Assembly: GCA_003354135.1 (NCBI GenBank)
Contig: PIVK01000010.1
Location: forward strand, 1 to 64,000
Reading direction: 5' to 3'
Length of the DNA: 64,000 nt
Source of the DNA: Rhodospirillales bacterium
GTDB lineage: Bacteria > Pseudomonadota > Alphaproteobacteria > Rhodospirillales > GLO-3
Both the position numbers and the translations under genes were made by a program. Shown one piece after another: positions 54,702 to 63,139 of the stretch. The stretch's first letter is position 1, and each line of letters opens with the position of its first letter. A model generated the notes under the pieces. That model saw only the letters and a list, made by a program, of their open reading frames with translations. It was not told the origin of the DNA and did not search any database.

Positions 54702-55943
54702 ATGGCCGACATCTCGCCGCTGGCCCCTGGCCGGTTTCCTGACATGCCGGTTGTTTCCGGCGTGCGGCTGGCGGCATCGGCCTGCGGTATCAAGTACCAG
54801 GACCGGATCGACCTTATGCTGGCCGAGTTCGCCCACGGTACGACGGCGGCGGGCGTTTTCACCAAATCGATGACCGCGTCGGCCCCGGTGGTGATCTGCC
54901 GCGAGCACCTGAAGGGCGGGCACGCGGGGGCGCTGCTGGTCAATTCCGGCAACGCCAACGCCTTCACGGGCCGCGCCGGCGACGAGGCCGCCCAAAGGAT
55001 CATCGAGGCTGTGGCCGACCTTTTTCCCTGCCGTCCGAGCACGGTCTTCGTCTCGTCGACCGGTGTCATCGGCGAGCCGCTGGACGCGGACAAGATGATC
55101 GGAGGGCTGCCGGTTCTGCGGGAGTCGCTTTCCGAGAACACCTGGGAAGATGCGGCGAAGGCCATCATGACCACCGATACCTTTCCCAAGGGAGCGACGC
55201 GCACCGCCGATATTGGTGGCGGAACGCCGGTGACCATCAACGGTATCGCCAAGGGATCGGGCATGATCGCGCCCGACATGGCGACCATGCTGGCCTACGT
55301 GGCGACCGACGCCGCCATACCGGCCGAGGTGCTGCAGGCGGTGCTGGAGCCGGCGGTGGAGCGGAGCTTCAATTCCATTACCGTCGACAGCGACACATCG
55401 ACCTCCGACACCCTGATGCTGTTCGCCACCGGGGCCGGGCCTGACCATCCGGAGATCACGTCCGCCGCCGACGCTCTGCTCGGGGACTTCACGGCCAAGC
55501 TGGAGGACCTGCTGCTGGATCTGGCGCATCAGGTGGTGCGGGATGGGGAGGGGGCGACCAAGTTCATCACCGTCACCGTCACCGGGGCGGAGGACGACCG
55601 TGCGGCCCGGCGCATTGGGCTTTCCATCGCAAATTCACCACTGGTCAAGACGGCCGTGGCCGGAGAGGACGCCAACTGGGGCCGCATCGTCATGGCGGTG
55701 GGCAAGGCCGGCGAGAGAGCGGACCGGGACCAGCTTGTGATCAAGATCGGCGGCGTCACCATCACCGAGGACGGCAAGCGCGTGGACGGCTATGACGAAG
55801 TCCCGGTGGCGGCCCATATGAAGGGAAGCGAAATCCTCATCGAGGTCGATGTCGGTGTCGACGAAGGCGGCGGCAGCGCTACCGTTTGGACCTGTGACCT
55901 CACCCATGGCTACATCTCTATCAATGCCGACTACCGGTCCTGA
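54702..55943 (+). CDS. argJ: Bifunctional ornithine/glutamate N-acetyltransferase ArgJ
   Basis: A 413-residue self-cleaving enzyme of arginine synthesis. Motifs: [36 protein letters not shown] (~85-100), and the autoproteolysis region [20 protein letters not shown], in which the backbone is cut before Thr (~194). The C-terminus [14 protein letters not shown] is the conserved end. It recycles the acetyl group from N-acetylornithine to glutamate. The next gene, mutT, starts 20 bp before its stop. Confidence 0.96.
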   Translation: MADISPLAPGRFPDMPVVSGVRLAASACGIKYQDRIDLMLAEFAHGTTAAGVFTKSMTASAPVVICREHLKGGHAGALLVNSGNANAFTGRAGDEAAQRIIEAVADLFPCRPSTVFVSSTGVIGEPLDADKMIGGLPVLRESLSENTWEDAAKAIMTTDTFPKGATRTADIGGGTPVTINGIAKGSGMIAPDMATMLAYVATDAAIPAEVLQAVLEPAVERSFNSITVDSDTSTSDTLMLFATGAGPDHPEITSAADALLGDFTAKLEDLLLDLAHQVVRDGEGATKFITVTVTGAEDDRAARRIGLSIANSPLVKTAVAGEDANWGRIVMAVGKAGERADRDQLVIKIGGVTITEDGKRVDGYDEVPVAAHMKGSEILIEVDVGVDEGGGSATVWTCDLTHGYISINADYRS

Positions 55944-56403
55944 GGCGGAAGGCTGCTTCGGGGCCGAGGTCCCCAGGGCGTCCCGCCCGCTGCCCATGCT
56001 GCTGGTGGTTGCGGTCGCCATGGTGGATGCGGACGGCCGTGTCCTGTTGGCCCGACGGCCCGAAGGCAAGGCCATGGCAGGCCTCTGGGAATTCCCTGGC
56101 GGCAAGGTTCACGGCGAGGAGGGGGAAACGCCGGAAGTCGCCCTGGTCCGCGAACTCAGGGAGGAACTGGCCGTCGACATCACGGAAAGCTGCCTCGCCC
56201 CCTTCGCCTTCGCCTCCCACCCGTATGAGGACCAGGGGTTCCATTTGCTGATGCCGCTCTATATTTGCCGCGTCTGGAAGGGCACGGTGACGCCCTTGGA
56301 GGGTCAGGAACTCAAGTGGGTGCGCCCCATGAAAATGGCAGAAATGCCCATGCCGCCGGCCGATCTGCCGTTGGTGCCGCTCCTGCGCGATTTCCTGGAC
56401 TGA
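55924..56403 (+). CDS. mutT: NUDIX hydrolase, 8-oxo-dGTP diphosphatase type
   Basis: A 159-residue NUDIX protein. The Nudix box [20 protein letters not shown] then REELAVDI (~55-82) is intact (G-x5-E-x7-R-E-U-x-E-E). [19 protein letters not shown] before it is the MutT-specific context that recognises 8-oxo-dGTP. It cleans oxidised nucleotides. Start options are 55924 and nearby ATGs in the same frame; the true N-terminus is uncertain because it overlaps argJ. The argJ-mutT pair is typical of the order. Confidence 0.9.
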   Translation: MPTTGPEAEGCFGAEVPRASRPLPMLLVVAVAMVDADGRVLLARRPEGKAMAGLWEFPGGKVHGEEGETPEVALVRELREELAVDITESCLAPFAFASHPYEDQGFHLLMPLYICRVWKGTVTPLEGQELKWVRPMKMAEMPMPPADLPLVPLLRDFLD

Positions 56404-56427
56404 CAGAGGAATGGCGAACCGTATAAT
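56400..56427 (+). promoter_or_regulatory. Candidate sigma-70 promoter for the small membrane gene
   Basis: CTGACA (56400-56405), a 16-bp spacer and TATAAT (56422-56427) lie 28 bp upstream of the start of the 52-residue gene and overlap the mutT stop. The boxes are close to consensus; activity is inferred. Confidence 0.45.
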
Positions 56428-56454
56428 GGCCTCGGTCCGAAAAGGAGCCTTTAT

Positions 56455-56613
56455 ATGGACACGCGCGAAGCGCCGTCTCGTCATGCGAATCAAGAAGCTG
56501 GAAGGCTGACTGCCATGGACCGCCGGACCAAGATCTACATCGCCCTGTTTCTCCTGGGCGCCAACACGGTGGTCCTGTTTTTTCTGATCAAGCTGAAATT
56601 CTTCGGCGGCTGA
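56455..56613 (+). CDS. Small single-pass membrane protein
   Basis: A 52-residue protein preceded by AAAAGGAGCC. After a polar N-terminus (MDTREAPSRHANQEAGRLTA) it reads MDRRTKIYIALFLLGANTVV, LFFLIKLKFFGG, with one transmembrane helix and a Lys-rich tail. A second in-frame ATG (56515) could give a 32-residue form. Codon use is strongly G/C-ending, which supports a real gene. Its 3' end overlaps a small gene on the other strand by 79 bp. Function unknown. Confidence 0.6.
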   Translation: MDTREAPSRHANQEAGRLTAMDRRTKIYIALFLLGANTVVLFFLIKLKFFGG

Positions 56614-56789
56614 GGCGGGGCCTCGGTATAGGCCGGCAGGGCCGCCGTGCGGGCCTCGACGGCCAAGTGGCGGACGTCCGCCGGGATTTTCTCCCAGGCC
56701 TTGCGCATTTCCCTGTCGGGCGCCGCCTTCAGGCGGCGGCGCGCATGGCGTTCCGCTTTCCAGTGTCCCGAACCCGAAGTTCGTATCAT
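56535..56789 (-). CDS. Small hypothetical protein with a repeated N-terminal motif
   Basis: An 84-residue ORF: MIRTSGSGHWKAERHARRRL, KAAPDREMRKAWEKIPADVR, HLAVEARTAALPAYTEAPPQ, then a basic tail to TAG. Its first half has the G/C-ending codon pattern of local genes. Its N-terminal codons and the 40 bp upstream are repeated at 36785-36845 (CPIMIRASGSGHW). The last ~26 codons are antisense to the small membrane gene, so one of the two may be wrong or they may truly overlap tail to tail. No family recognised. Confidence 0.45.
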   Translation of the reverse strand: MIRTSGSGHWKAERHARRRLKAAPDREMRKAWEKIPADVRHLAVEARTAALPAYTEAPPQPPKNFSLIRKNRTTVLAPRRNRAM

Positions 56790-56820
56790 TATGGGGCATG
56801 CGTTTTTCGAATTTCGAATC
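56760..56820 (-). repeat. Dispersed 61-bp repeat, copy B
   Basis: The reverse strand matches 36785-36845 with only a few substitutions and one single-base indel. It covers TTCGAAAAACGC, GCCCCATAATGATACGA and the small dyad CGAACTTCGGGTTCG. The dyad keeps pairing in copy A through an A-to-G change (G-T pair). Confidence 0.85.
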
Positions 56821-56841
56821 CACCACACATGAATATGCCTC

Positions 56842-57606
56842 ATGAGCGTTGACAACACCCCCACCGCCGGCCTGATCGTCATCGGCAACGAGGTGCTGTC
56901 CGGGCGGACGCGCGATAGGAACATCCAGTTTCTGGGAGCCCGGCTCAACGCCATGGGAATCGGTCTCGGGGAGGCCCGGATCATCCCCGACCGGGAGGAC
57001 GTCATCGTTGCTGCCGTCAACGAATGCCGGGCCAAGTACGACTACGTCTTCACCACCGGCGGCATCGGGCCGACCCACGATGACATTACGGCCGCGTGCA
57101 TCGCCAAGGCCTTCGGGCGGGACCTGGTGCGGGATGGGGATGCGGTCCGGATGCTCCGGCTCCATTACACCGCGGACGAGATCAACGAGGCCCGCCTCGG
57201 TATGGCCGACGTACCCGAGGGGGCCCGGCTGATCGAAAATCCGGTCAGCCGGGCGCCCGGATTCCAGGTGGAAAACGTCTTCGTCATGGCCGGGGTGCCG
57301 ATGATCGTCGAGGCCATGTTCGATTCGCTGGCTCCCCGGCTCAAGGGCGGGCCGCCGGTGAGCTCCCGGACCGTGTCCGGCTTTACGTCCGAGGGGGGCA
57401 TGGCGGAAGATCTTGGCGAACTTCAGGCGCGCCACCCGGAGGTGGAGATCGGCAGCTATCCCTTCGTGCGGAGCGGCAGGCTCGGGGTGAGCCTGGTGGC
57501 ACGGAGCACGGACGAGTCGAAGCTTGACGCCGTGGCCGAGGACCTGCGGGCCCTGATCCGGGCGCGCGGCGTGGAGGCCATCGACGGCATGAGGCCGGAG
57601 AACTGA
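56842..57606 (+). CDS. MoaB/CinA-type molybdopterin-binding domain protein
   Basis: A 254-residue protein with a MoCF_biosynth domain at residues ~8-170: TAGLIVIGNEVLSGRTRDRN, VFTTGGIGPTHDDITAACIA (~71-90) and NVFVMAGVPMIVEAMF. The C-terminal ~80 residues (MAEDLGELQARHPEVEIGSY) match the stand-alone short version of CinA, without the deamidase domain. Related proteins bind molybdopterin or act as NMN/ADP-ribose pyrophosphatases; which applies here is not clear. Confidence 0.88.
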   Translation: MSVDNTPTAGLIVIGNEVLSGRTRDRNIQFLGARLNAMGIGLGEARIIPDREDVIVAAVNECRAKYDYVFTTGGIGPTHDDITAACIAKAFGRDLVRDGDAVRMLRLHYTADEINEARLGMADVPEGARLIENPVSRAPGFQVENVFVMAGVPMIVEAMFDSLAPRLKGGPPVSSRTVSGFTSEGGMAEDLGELQARHPEVEIGSYPFVRSGRLGVSLVARSTDESKLDAVAEDLRALIRARGVEAIDGMRPEN

Positions 57607-57704
57607 TGGCGCGGCCGGAGCATCGGAAACAGGCCCTCCTGCTCCGCCATCTCGTGGCGGGGACGCTGGGCATCATGAGCTTGGGTGAGGAACGGGATTC
57701 CTGA
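57606..57704 (+). CDS. Possible 32-residue ORF
   Basis: Overlaps the previous stop (TGATG) and reads MARPEHRKQALLLRHLVAGT then LGIMSLGEERDS. Basic, with no clear domain. Coupling by stop/start overlap and G/C-ending codons are the only support. Confidence 0.25.
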   Translation: MARPEHRKQALLLRHLVAGTLGIMSLGEERDS

Positions 57705-57748
57705 CCCTTGCGCCCCGGGGACGGCGCGCATAGGGTTTCCCGGAACGT

Positions 57749-57788
57749 GCGGGCGTGGCGGAAACGGCAGACGCACGGGATTTAAAAT
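57749..57788 (+). pseudogene. 5' half of a tRNA-Leu gene
   Basis: GCGGGCGTGGCGGAAAC followed by GGCAGACGCACGGGATTTAA is the acceptor 5' strand, the D-arm and the 5' side of the anticodon arm of a tRNA-Leu(UAA). The sequence diverges right after the anticodon loop; the expected CCCGT partner strand, variable arm and T-arm are missing. A complete tRNA-Leu starts 26 bp further on. Confidence 0.75.
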
Positions 57789-57813
57789 GGGATGTATTAT
57801 AGAGTTTCTTCAA

Positions 57814-57901
57814 GGGGACGTGGCGGAACTGGTAGACGCCAGAGACTTAAAATCTCTTTCCATTTCATGGAGTGTGGGTTCGAGTCCCACCGTCCCCACC
57901 A
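57814..57901 (+). tRNA. tRNA-Leu (anticodon UAA)
   Basis: An 88-nt tRNA with acceptor stem GGGGACG/CGTCCCC, a D-arm in TGGCGGAACTGGTAGACGCC and anticodon stem-loop AGAGA-CTTAAAA-TCTCT (anticodon TAA). It also has a long class II variable arm, T-arm GTGGG-TTCGAGT-CCCAC, discriminator A and an encoded CCA. Confidence 0.97.
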
Positions 57902-57904
57902 CCT

Positions 57905-58010
57905 TCTTCTCGATGCGGGCTCTCGGCCCTTCAGCCGGAGCACGGCATCGAACAGGCTGCGGTTGGCGAAACCGGTTAGGGCGTCGGTCGTGCTCTTGCG
58001 CGGAACTTTC
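57905..58010 (-). pseudogene. Fragment of a GGDEF-domain gene
   Basis: The minus strand reads STTDALTGFANRSLFDAVLR, the conserved opening of GGDEF (diguanylate cyclase) domains, which normally read xDxLTGLxNRxxF. No GGDEF signature, start or end is present. The scrap lies directly after the 3' end of tRNA-Leu and upstream of the kinase stop, so it is probably a leftover from recombination at the tRNA. Confidence 0.6.
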
Positions 58011-58065
58011 CTCGATGATGCGGCCTGGGGCGGCTGGCTGCGAGGGTCAAGGAAGGGGACTATAT

Positions 58066-60444
58066 TCAGGCTTCCCGGTTCTCTGGATTGGTGACGAGAG
58101 GCAGGGAAAATCCGAACCGGCTTCCTTTTTCCAGGGTGGACTCCACCCAGATCCGCCCGCCGTGTCTTTCGACGATCTTCTTACAGACGGCGAGGCCGAT
58201 TCCGGTGCCCTCGTATTCGTTGCGCCCATGCAGCCTCTGGAAAATCTGGAATACACGCTCGAAGTGGGCCGGATCGATGCCGATTCCGTTGTCCTGGACC
58301 GAGAATTTCCATTCAACGTGTACGCGCTCGGCGGAGACGTGGATTTCCGGCGGGCGGTCCGGATGGCTGTACTTCAATGCGTTGCTGATCAGGTTCTGGA
58401 ACAGCCTTACCATCTGGGACCGGTCAGCCAGGATCTCCGGCAAATCGTGGAAGGAGACGGCCGCAAAGGTATCGGCGATGGTGGCCTGGAGGTTGTCTCT
58501 CACCTCTTCGAGAACGTCTTGGATATTCACTTTGACGAATTCCTCGCCCTGGGTCTCAACGCGCGACAACTGGAGGAGGTCGCGGATCATGACATCCATC
58601 CGCTGGGCGCCGTCGATGGCGAAATGCATGTATTCATGAGCCGCCTTGTCGAGGATGGTCCCGTACTTCCTCTCCAATAGCTGAATATAGGAACTCACCA
58701 TCCGCAGCGGTTCGCGCAGGTCGTGAGAGGCCGCGTAGGCGAACTGCTGCAGGTCGTCGTTGGAGACCTGCAGGGCCCGCGTCTTCTCCGACAGTTCGTT
58801 TTCCGCCTTCCGGGCAGCGGTCACGTCCTGTGACATGAGGATAAAACCGACAAGGTCCTCGTCCTCGTTCCAGATGCCGTTGACCCGGGAGGAGGTGATG
58901 TGGGTGCCGTCCGCTTTTTCGGCCTGCACCTCGTAGCAGTGCTCTCTCTTCTCGCGGACGTTGGCGATGGCCTGTTCGAAACGCGCCGGTTCCACGTGCT
59001 CCATTTCATGGATATCCAGGACCGTCCGGCCAATCACCTGTTCCGCAGTGTAGCCGAAGATATTCTCGGCGTTCGGGTTGAAGTACAGGATACGATAATC
59101 AAGGTCCGTCGCCACGATCGCCATATCCACCATGGAGCGCAGGATGTTGTCGAGATAGGCGGACTTTTCCGCGATCAGCATTTCGGCTTGCTTGATTGCC
59201 GTGATGTCCGAGAACACGACAACCGCACCCGAGAGTTCATCATTGGCAATCATGGGGCTGGCGACGTACTTGACGGGGAATTTGGTGCCGTCCTTGCGTT
59301 TGAACCAGTCTTCCTCGATCTCGCGGGTCTCGCCGTCGATGGCGGTGGCGGCGATGGGGTAGTCTTCGGCCCGGTCGGGCAGACCACCGGGACGGGCGTT
59401 GTGGAAAAGGTTATGGGATTCGATCCCGAACAATTCGTCGGAGTCCCACCCCAGCAGGTTGGCCGCCGCGGGATTGGCGAAAACCAGCTTTCCGGCCTGG
59501 TCGATGCCGAAAATGCCTTCGCCGGCGGAATTGAGGATGGTCTCGAATCGGGTTTTGAGGCGGGACAGCTCCTGTTCGTAGATAGTGTGTTCCGTGATGT
59601 CGCGCACGACGCCACTGAAGAAGATGTCGTTCCCGGTTTTCCAGGAACCCAGGGTCAGTTCGAGCGGGAACTCCCGTCCATCCTTTCGCAATCCGGTCAA
59701 TTGCGCCCTGCGCTTGAAAACCGAGGCTGCCCGATCGGCACGATCACGGAAGCGTCGAAGGGCCTGGGTATGGGTCTCGCGGAATTCCGACGGCATGAGC
59801 ATCGTCAGCGGCTTGCCGATGACTTCCGCCTCGTCGTACCCGAAGGTCTCGCAGGCACCGTGGTTCCAGGAAATGATATTGCCGTCCGCGTCGGCGGCGA
59901 TGATGGCGTCGACCACAGAATCGCTCATCGATCGGAAGCGTTCCTCGGACAGCCGAAGCCGGTCTTCCGTGCGCTTGAGTTTCGTGATGTCGGTCGAGAT
60001 GCAGCAGATTCCGTAGACGTCGCCCGACGGGTGCCGCAGGGGGAACCTGACCGAGATATAGGTGTACAGACCGTCTTTCTGAGGCCATTCCTCCTCGAAC
60101 TCCATGACCTCGTTCTTGTCCAGGACCTCCCGATCGTGGGCCCGCAGGATGTCGGCGATGTCCGCCGGGAAGACGTCGTAATCGGTCTTGGCGTCGATCT
60201 GTTTCCCCTTGACGCCGAACAGATCCTCGAAGCGGCGGTTGACGAATAGATAGACGCCGTCCAGGGCCTTGAGGGTGACCACCGATGTCGTGTTGTCGAG
60301 GATGGCGCGGAAACGGCCTTCGCTTTCGCGCAGGTCTTCCTCGGCGCGCTTGCGCTCCTCGATCTCGAACTGGAGTTGACGGGCGCGGTCGTCCATGGGG
60401 GACGTTGCGGCGGCGGGGGGGGCGTGTTTGGGTTTGTCAGACAT
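58066..60444 (-). CDS. Multi-PAS sensor histidine kinase
   Basis: A 792-residue soluble kinase with no transmembrane helix. An initial coiled coil (RARQLQFEIEERKRAEEDLR) leads into four PAS domains, starting near residues ~38 (FRAILDNTTSVVTLKALDGV), ~170 (FRSMSDSVVDAIIAADADGN), ~295 (FETILNSAGEGIFGIDQAGK) and ~430 (LDNILRSMVDMAIVATDLDY). The HisKA domain has AASHDLREPLRMVSSYIQLL (phosphoacceptor His, ~573). HATPase_c follows with NLISNALKYSH, DNGIGIDPAHFERVF and GTGIGLAVCKKIVERHGGRI. The HisKA/HATPase pair resembles phytochrome-type kinases. The start at 60444 overlaps the small gene upstream. No cognate regulator is adjacent. Confidence 0.93.
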   Translation of the reverse strand: MSDKPKHAPPAAATSPMDDRARQLQFEIEERKRAEEDLRESEGRFRAILDNTTSVVTLKALDGVYLFVNRRFEDLFGVKGKQIDAKTDYDVFPADIADILRAHDREVLDKNEVMEFEEEWPQKDGLYTYISVRFPLRHPSGDVYGICCISTDITKLKRTEDRLRLSEERFRSMSDSVVDAIIAADADGNIISWNHGACETFGYDEAEVIGKPLTMLMPSEFRETHTQALRRFRDRADRAASVFKRRAQLTGLRKDGREFPLELTLGSWKTGNDIFFSGVVRDITEHTIYEQELSRLKTRFETILNSAGEGIFGIDQAGKLVFANPAAANLLGWDSDELFGIESHNLFHNARPGGLPDRAEDYPIAATAIDGETREIEEDWFKRKDGTKFPVKYVASPMIANDELSGAVVVFSDITAIKQAEMLIAEKSAYLDNILRSMVDMAIVATDLDYRILYFNPNAENIFGYTAEQVIGRTVLDIHEMEHVEPARFEQAIANVREKREHCYEVQAEKADGTHITSSRVNGIWNEDEDLVGFILMSQDVTAARKAENELSEKTRALQVSNDDLQQFAYAASHDLREPLRMVSSYIQLLERKYGTILDKAAHEYMHFAIDGAQRMDVMIRDLLQLSRVETQGEEFVKVNIQDVLEEVRDNLQATIADTFAAVSFHDLPEILADRSQMVRLFQNLISNALKYSHPDRPPEIHVSAERVHVEWKFSVQDNGIGIDPAHFERVFQIFQRLHGRNEYEGTGIGLAVCKKIVERHGGRIWVESTLEKGSRFGFSLPLVTNPENREA

Positions 60445-60691
60445 TGCACAACTCTCTGCCGGGATGCCCTTTGGGTTGCAACGGGGTGACGGCATTGTAG
60501 TGTTCTTCGAAACGTGTCTCCACCCTTAGCTGCTGTTTCGGGAGGGCGTGGGGGGGCGGATACGCGGCGGAAAAGTGGGAGGTGAAGATGGAAAGATCGC
60601 TTGGATAGGAGATGACGGCAAAGCCGAACGCCGGCTTGACGGCCGCACTCGGGCACTTGACGGCATTGTCGTAAAGCTTGGTTGGCTCCAT
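60437..60691 (-). CDS. Small hypothetical protein upstream of the kinase
   Basis: An 84-residue protein: MEPTKLYDNAVKCPSAAVKP, AFGFAVISYPSDLSIFTSHF, with a Pro-rich middle (AAYPPPHALPKQQLRVETRF) and a tail ending GRELCNV. It starts after AAAGGGG and its stop overlaps the kinase ATG by 8 bp, so the two are probably coupled. It could be a small partner or sensor accessory. No family recognised; possibly a chance ORF. Confidence 0.45.
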   Translation of the reverse strand: MEPTKLYDNAVKCPSAAVKPAFGFAVISYPSDLSIFTSHFSAAYPPPHALPKQQLRVETRFEEHYNAVTPLQPKGHPGRELCNV

Positions 60692-61003
60692 AGGTGCCCC
60701 TTTAACTCTGATAGACCAGAGTGGCAACGGAACGATCATAAAGCGTTTCGATTGAAAATGGATACTTAAAGAAATCGAAGCTGTTTCGTGGTGTTGAGTT
60801 TGACACGATGATTAGCAAGAGTGTTCCGTCAATGACGCCAAACACTTAATGATAGAAAAAATTTGGGCAGCCCGTATCATTGGAACGACCCAGGGGAATC
60901 TATGAAATACCAGTGTAAGTGGTTAAGATGAGGAAATCGGGGGATCCTTGCCGCTGGATGACATTGTCCCAAGGATCCCGGATCTGATCGGAAGGATGCC
61001 GTG
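60692..61003. other. AT-rich intergenic region
   Basis: About 310 bp of markedly AT-rich sequence between two divergent units (leftward kinase, rightward transporter). It must hold both promoters, but no box pair stood out. CCAAGGATCCCGGATC near 60970 contains small dyads. No gene is seen. Confidence 0.5.
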
Positions 61004-61123
61004 ATGACGTCGGAAACCCCTACCGGAACCAAAATCGAGGGCATCCAACGGGTCCCGCCTGAACGGGTTAGTGTGCGATTTTCCGACTGCGGTCACCTGG
61101 GGGGGAGAGGATTGCCGTGCTGA
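61004..61123 (+). CDS. Possible 39-residue ORF before the transporter
   Basis: Reads MTSETPTGTKIEGIQRVPPE, RVSVRFSDCGHLGGRGLPC and ends 7 bp inside the next gene. It follows a weak GGAAGG. The overlap (GTGCTGA) suggests translational coupling to the transporter, but the sequence shows no domain and may be chance. Confidence 0.3.
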   Translation: MTSETPTGTKIEGIQRVPPERVSVRFSDCGHLGGRGLPC

Positions 61124-62976
61124 CGCCGGACCTGACAGCAGGGTTGGGCGGTGCCTTTCAGATGTGGGTTACGTTCGCCCTCATCCTGGCGGTCCTTGTC
61201 CTCTATGCGATGGACAAGATTCCGGTGGAGGTAACCTCGTCCGGGATTCTGGCGGCGCTTCTGGTGTTCTTTCATCTGGCCCCGGTTTTGGACGGTTTCG
61301 GCGGCAACAGACTGGACGCCGGACGGTTGCTTTCGGGCTTTGCCAACCCGGCGTTGATCACGGTTATTGCACTGCTCGTGGTGGGGCAGGGGATGGTACG
61401 CACCGGCGTTCTGGAGCAGGGCGCGCGCCGGCTCCTGGAACTGGCCGGTGGACGGGCTCGGCTGACTCTGGGAATCTGTCTGACAGGGGCCTTGCTGATC
61501 AGCGGTGTGCTCAACAACATTCCCGTGGTGGTCATTTTCATCCCCATCATGCAGACCCTGGCCGAACGTTTGGGTGTCGCCGCGAGCCGGGTGATGATGA
61601 GTCTCAGCTTCGTTGCGGTTCTGGGGGGCTCGGCGACGCTGATCGGCTCGGGCTCCAACCTACTTGTTTCCGGCGCGCTCCTGCAGGCTGGGGAGACGCC
61701 GTTCGGGTTCTTCGACTTCACCGGGCCGGGGTTGATCGTGGCTGGGGTGGGGCTGGCCTATGCGCTGCTGGTGCTGCCCTGGGTGTTGCCGGAAAGGGAA
61801 TCACTCGCCAGCCGCATCATGGCGCGTTCGGGCAAGTACTTTCTGGCCCAGATTGCCATCGAGTCGGAAACCGGGCTGGAAGGAGCCGGGATCGTCGGGG
61901 CATATTCCAAGGCGCTGCCCGACATGCGGGTCCGGATGGTGCTGAGAGCGGAACGGGTGGTCATGCCGCCGTTCCACGACTTCCAGCTCCGGCTTGGCGA
62001 TGTGGTGGTGGTGGCCGCGTCCCGCCGGGCTCTGTCCCGGGCGACAGCGGACAGTCCGGGCCTCCTGCACCCCGGGGCGCAGGAACTGGGTGGCGGCATG
62101 GAAGACGTCTGGCAGGCCGAGGAGCGCACGTTGGCGGAGGTCATGGTCGTGCCTGGTTCTCGGCTCATCGGGCGGCGCCTTACCATGGCAGGGTTCCAGT
62201 GGCGGACCCGGTGCGTCGTGCTGGGGATCCAGCGCCGGACGCAGATGTTCCGCTCGCGTTTGACCGACGTACCCCTTGAGGCCGGTGATGTGCTGCTGGT
62301 GGAGGGGCGCCCGAACAGCGTCGAACAGCTGCGCACCGATTCCGACGTTATCCTGATGGAGTGGTCGACCGAGGAACTGCCGCTGGTCCGGCGCGCCAAA
62401 CAGGCGGTTCTGTTGTTCACGGCCGTTGTGTTGCTGGCGGCGACGGGCGTCCTGCCGATCGTGGTGGCCGGGGTCGTCGGGGCGCTGGGCATGCTGGTCT
62501 CCGGCGTGCTCAACGTGCGCGAGGCGGCGCGTGCCATCGACACCAAAATCGTCATCATGATCCCGGCTACCCTGGCCCTCGGTGCGGCCCTGCAGGAAAC
62601 GGGGGGCGCCGCCTATCTGGCGCATGCCTTCCTGGTGCCGCTGCAGGGCGTTGGGACGATGGCGGCGGTGTCGGGGTTGTTCTTGGCCGGCGCCATCTTG
62701 GCGCACGTCATCGGGTCCAATGCGGTCGCCGTCTTGTTCACGCCCATCGCGGTCGGCATGGGCCGGGAACTGGGCATTGATCCCCACGTGTTGGCGGTGG
62801 TGGTCGTGTTTGCCGCCAACGCGGGTCTGGCGACGCCCATCGGCTATCAGACTAACCTTCTGGTCATGGGGCCGGGGCATTATCGCTTCTCCGATTTTCT
62901 GCGTGCCGGGGGGCCCCTGGTGGTGCTGCTGTGGATCACGGTGACGCTGGTGGTGCCGTGGTGGTACGGGCTGTAG
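61117..62976 (+). CDS. SLC13/DASS-type membrane transporter with TrkA-C domains
   Basis: A 619-residue protein with a GTG start after GGGGGGAGAGG. Membrane halves (~16-220 and ~420-615) flank a cytosolic region (~220-390) with two TrkA_C-like domains (LPDMRVRMVLRAERVVMPPF, EVMVVPGSRLIGRRLTMAGF). Signature stretches: LSGFANPALITVIALLVVGQ (~71-90), LNNIPVVVIFIPIMQTLAER, GSGSNLLVSGALLQAGETPF and AANAGLATPIGYQTNLLVMG (~567-586). The family includes Na+-coupled dicarboxylate, sulfate and organic-acid carriers; the substrate is not predictable. Confidence 0.85.
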   Translation: MLTPDLTAGLGGAFQMWVTFALILAVLVLYAMDKIPVEVTSSGILAALLVFFHLAPVLDGFGGNRLDAGRLLSGFANPALITVIALLVVGQGMVRTGVLEQGARRLLELAGGRARLTLGICLTGALLISGVLNNIPVVVIFIPIMQTLAERLGVAASRVMMSLSFVAVLGGSATLIGSGSNLLVSGALLQAGETPFGFFDFTGPGLIVAGVGLAYALLVLPWVLPERESLASRIMARSGKYFLAQIAIESETGLEGAGIVGAYSKALPDMRVRMVLRAERVVMPPFHDFQLRLGDVVVVAASRRALSRATADSPGLLHPGAQELGGGMEDVWQAEERTLAEVMVVPGSRLIGRRLTMAGFQWRTRCVVLGIQRRTQMFRSRLTDVPLEAGDVLLVEGRPNSVEQLRTDSDVILMEWSTEELPLVRRAKQAVLLFTAVVLLAATGVLPIVVAGVVGALGMLVSGVLNVREAARAIDTKIVIMIPATLALGAALQETGGAAYLAHAFLVPLQGVGTMAAVSGLFLAGAILAHVIGSNAVAVLFTPIAVGMGRELGIDPHVLAVVVVFAANAGLATPIGYQTNLLVMGPGHYRFSDFLRAGGPLVVLLWITVTLVVPWWYGL

Positions 62977-63100
62977 GGCGCTCTTGAGTGATGCTCGTGG
63001 CGTTGACCTGATCCAAGTAGGAACGGCCTCACTCGCACGCACGTAAGATCGTCATACGGGCCTGTCGAAAGCTCCGGCTGCGAGCGATTGAAAATTCCGT

Positions 63101-63130
63101 TTGACACTCCTTCCGCTCCGGGCGTATACG
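63101..63130 (+). promoter_or_regulatory. Sigma-70 promoter of serC
   Basis: TTGACA (63101-63106), an 18-bp spacer and TATACG (63125-63130) lie just before the serC leader RNA; initiation would fall near 63137. Confidence 0.65.
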
Positions 63131-63139
63131 CGTCGGCGG

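Noticed and set aside
55921-57435. 504-residue minus-strand ORF
   Set aside because: Antisense to mutT and the CinA/MoaB-like gene; only its part near 56.5-56.8 kb has gene-like codons, and that is in a different frame.
58900-60249. 449-residue plus-strand ORF
   Set aside because: Antisense to the PAS histidine kinase, whose domains are unmistakable.
61801-63042. 413-residue minus-strand ORF
   Set aside because: Antisense to the SLC13-type transporter; His/Arg/Gln-rich shadow.
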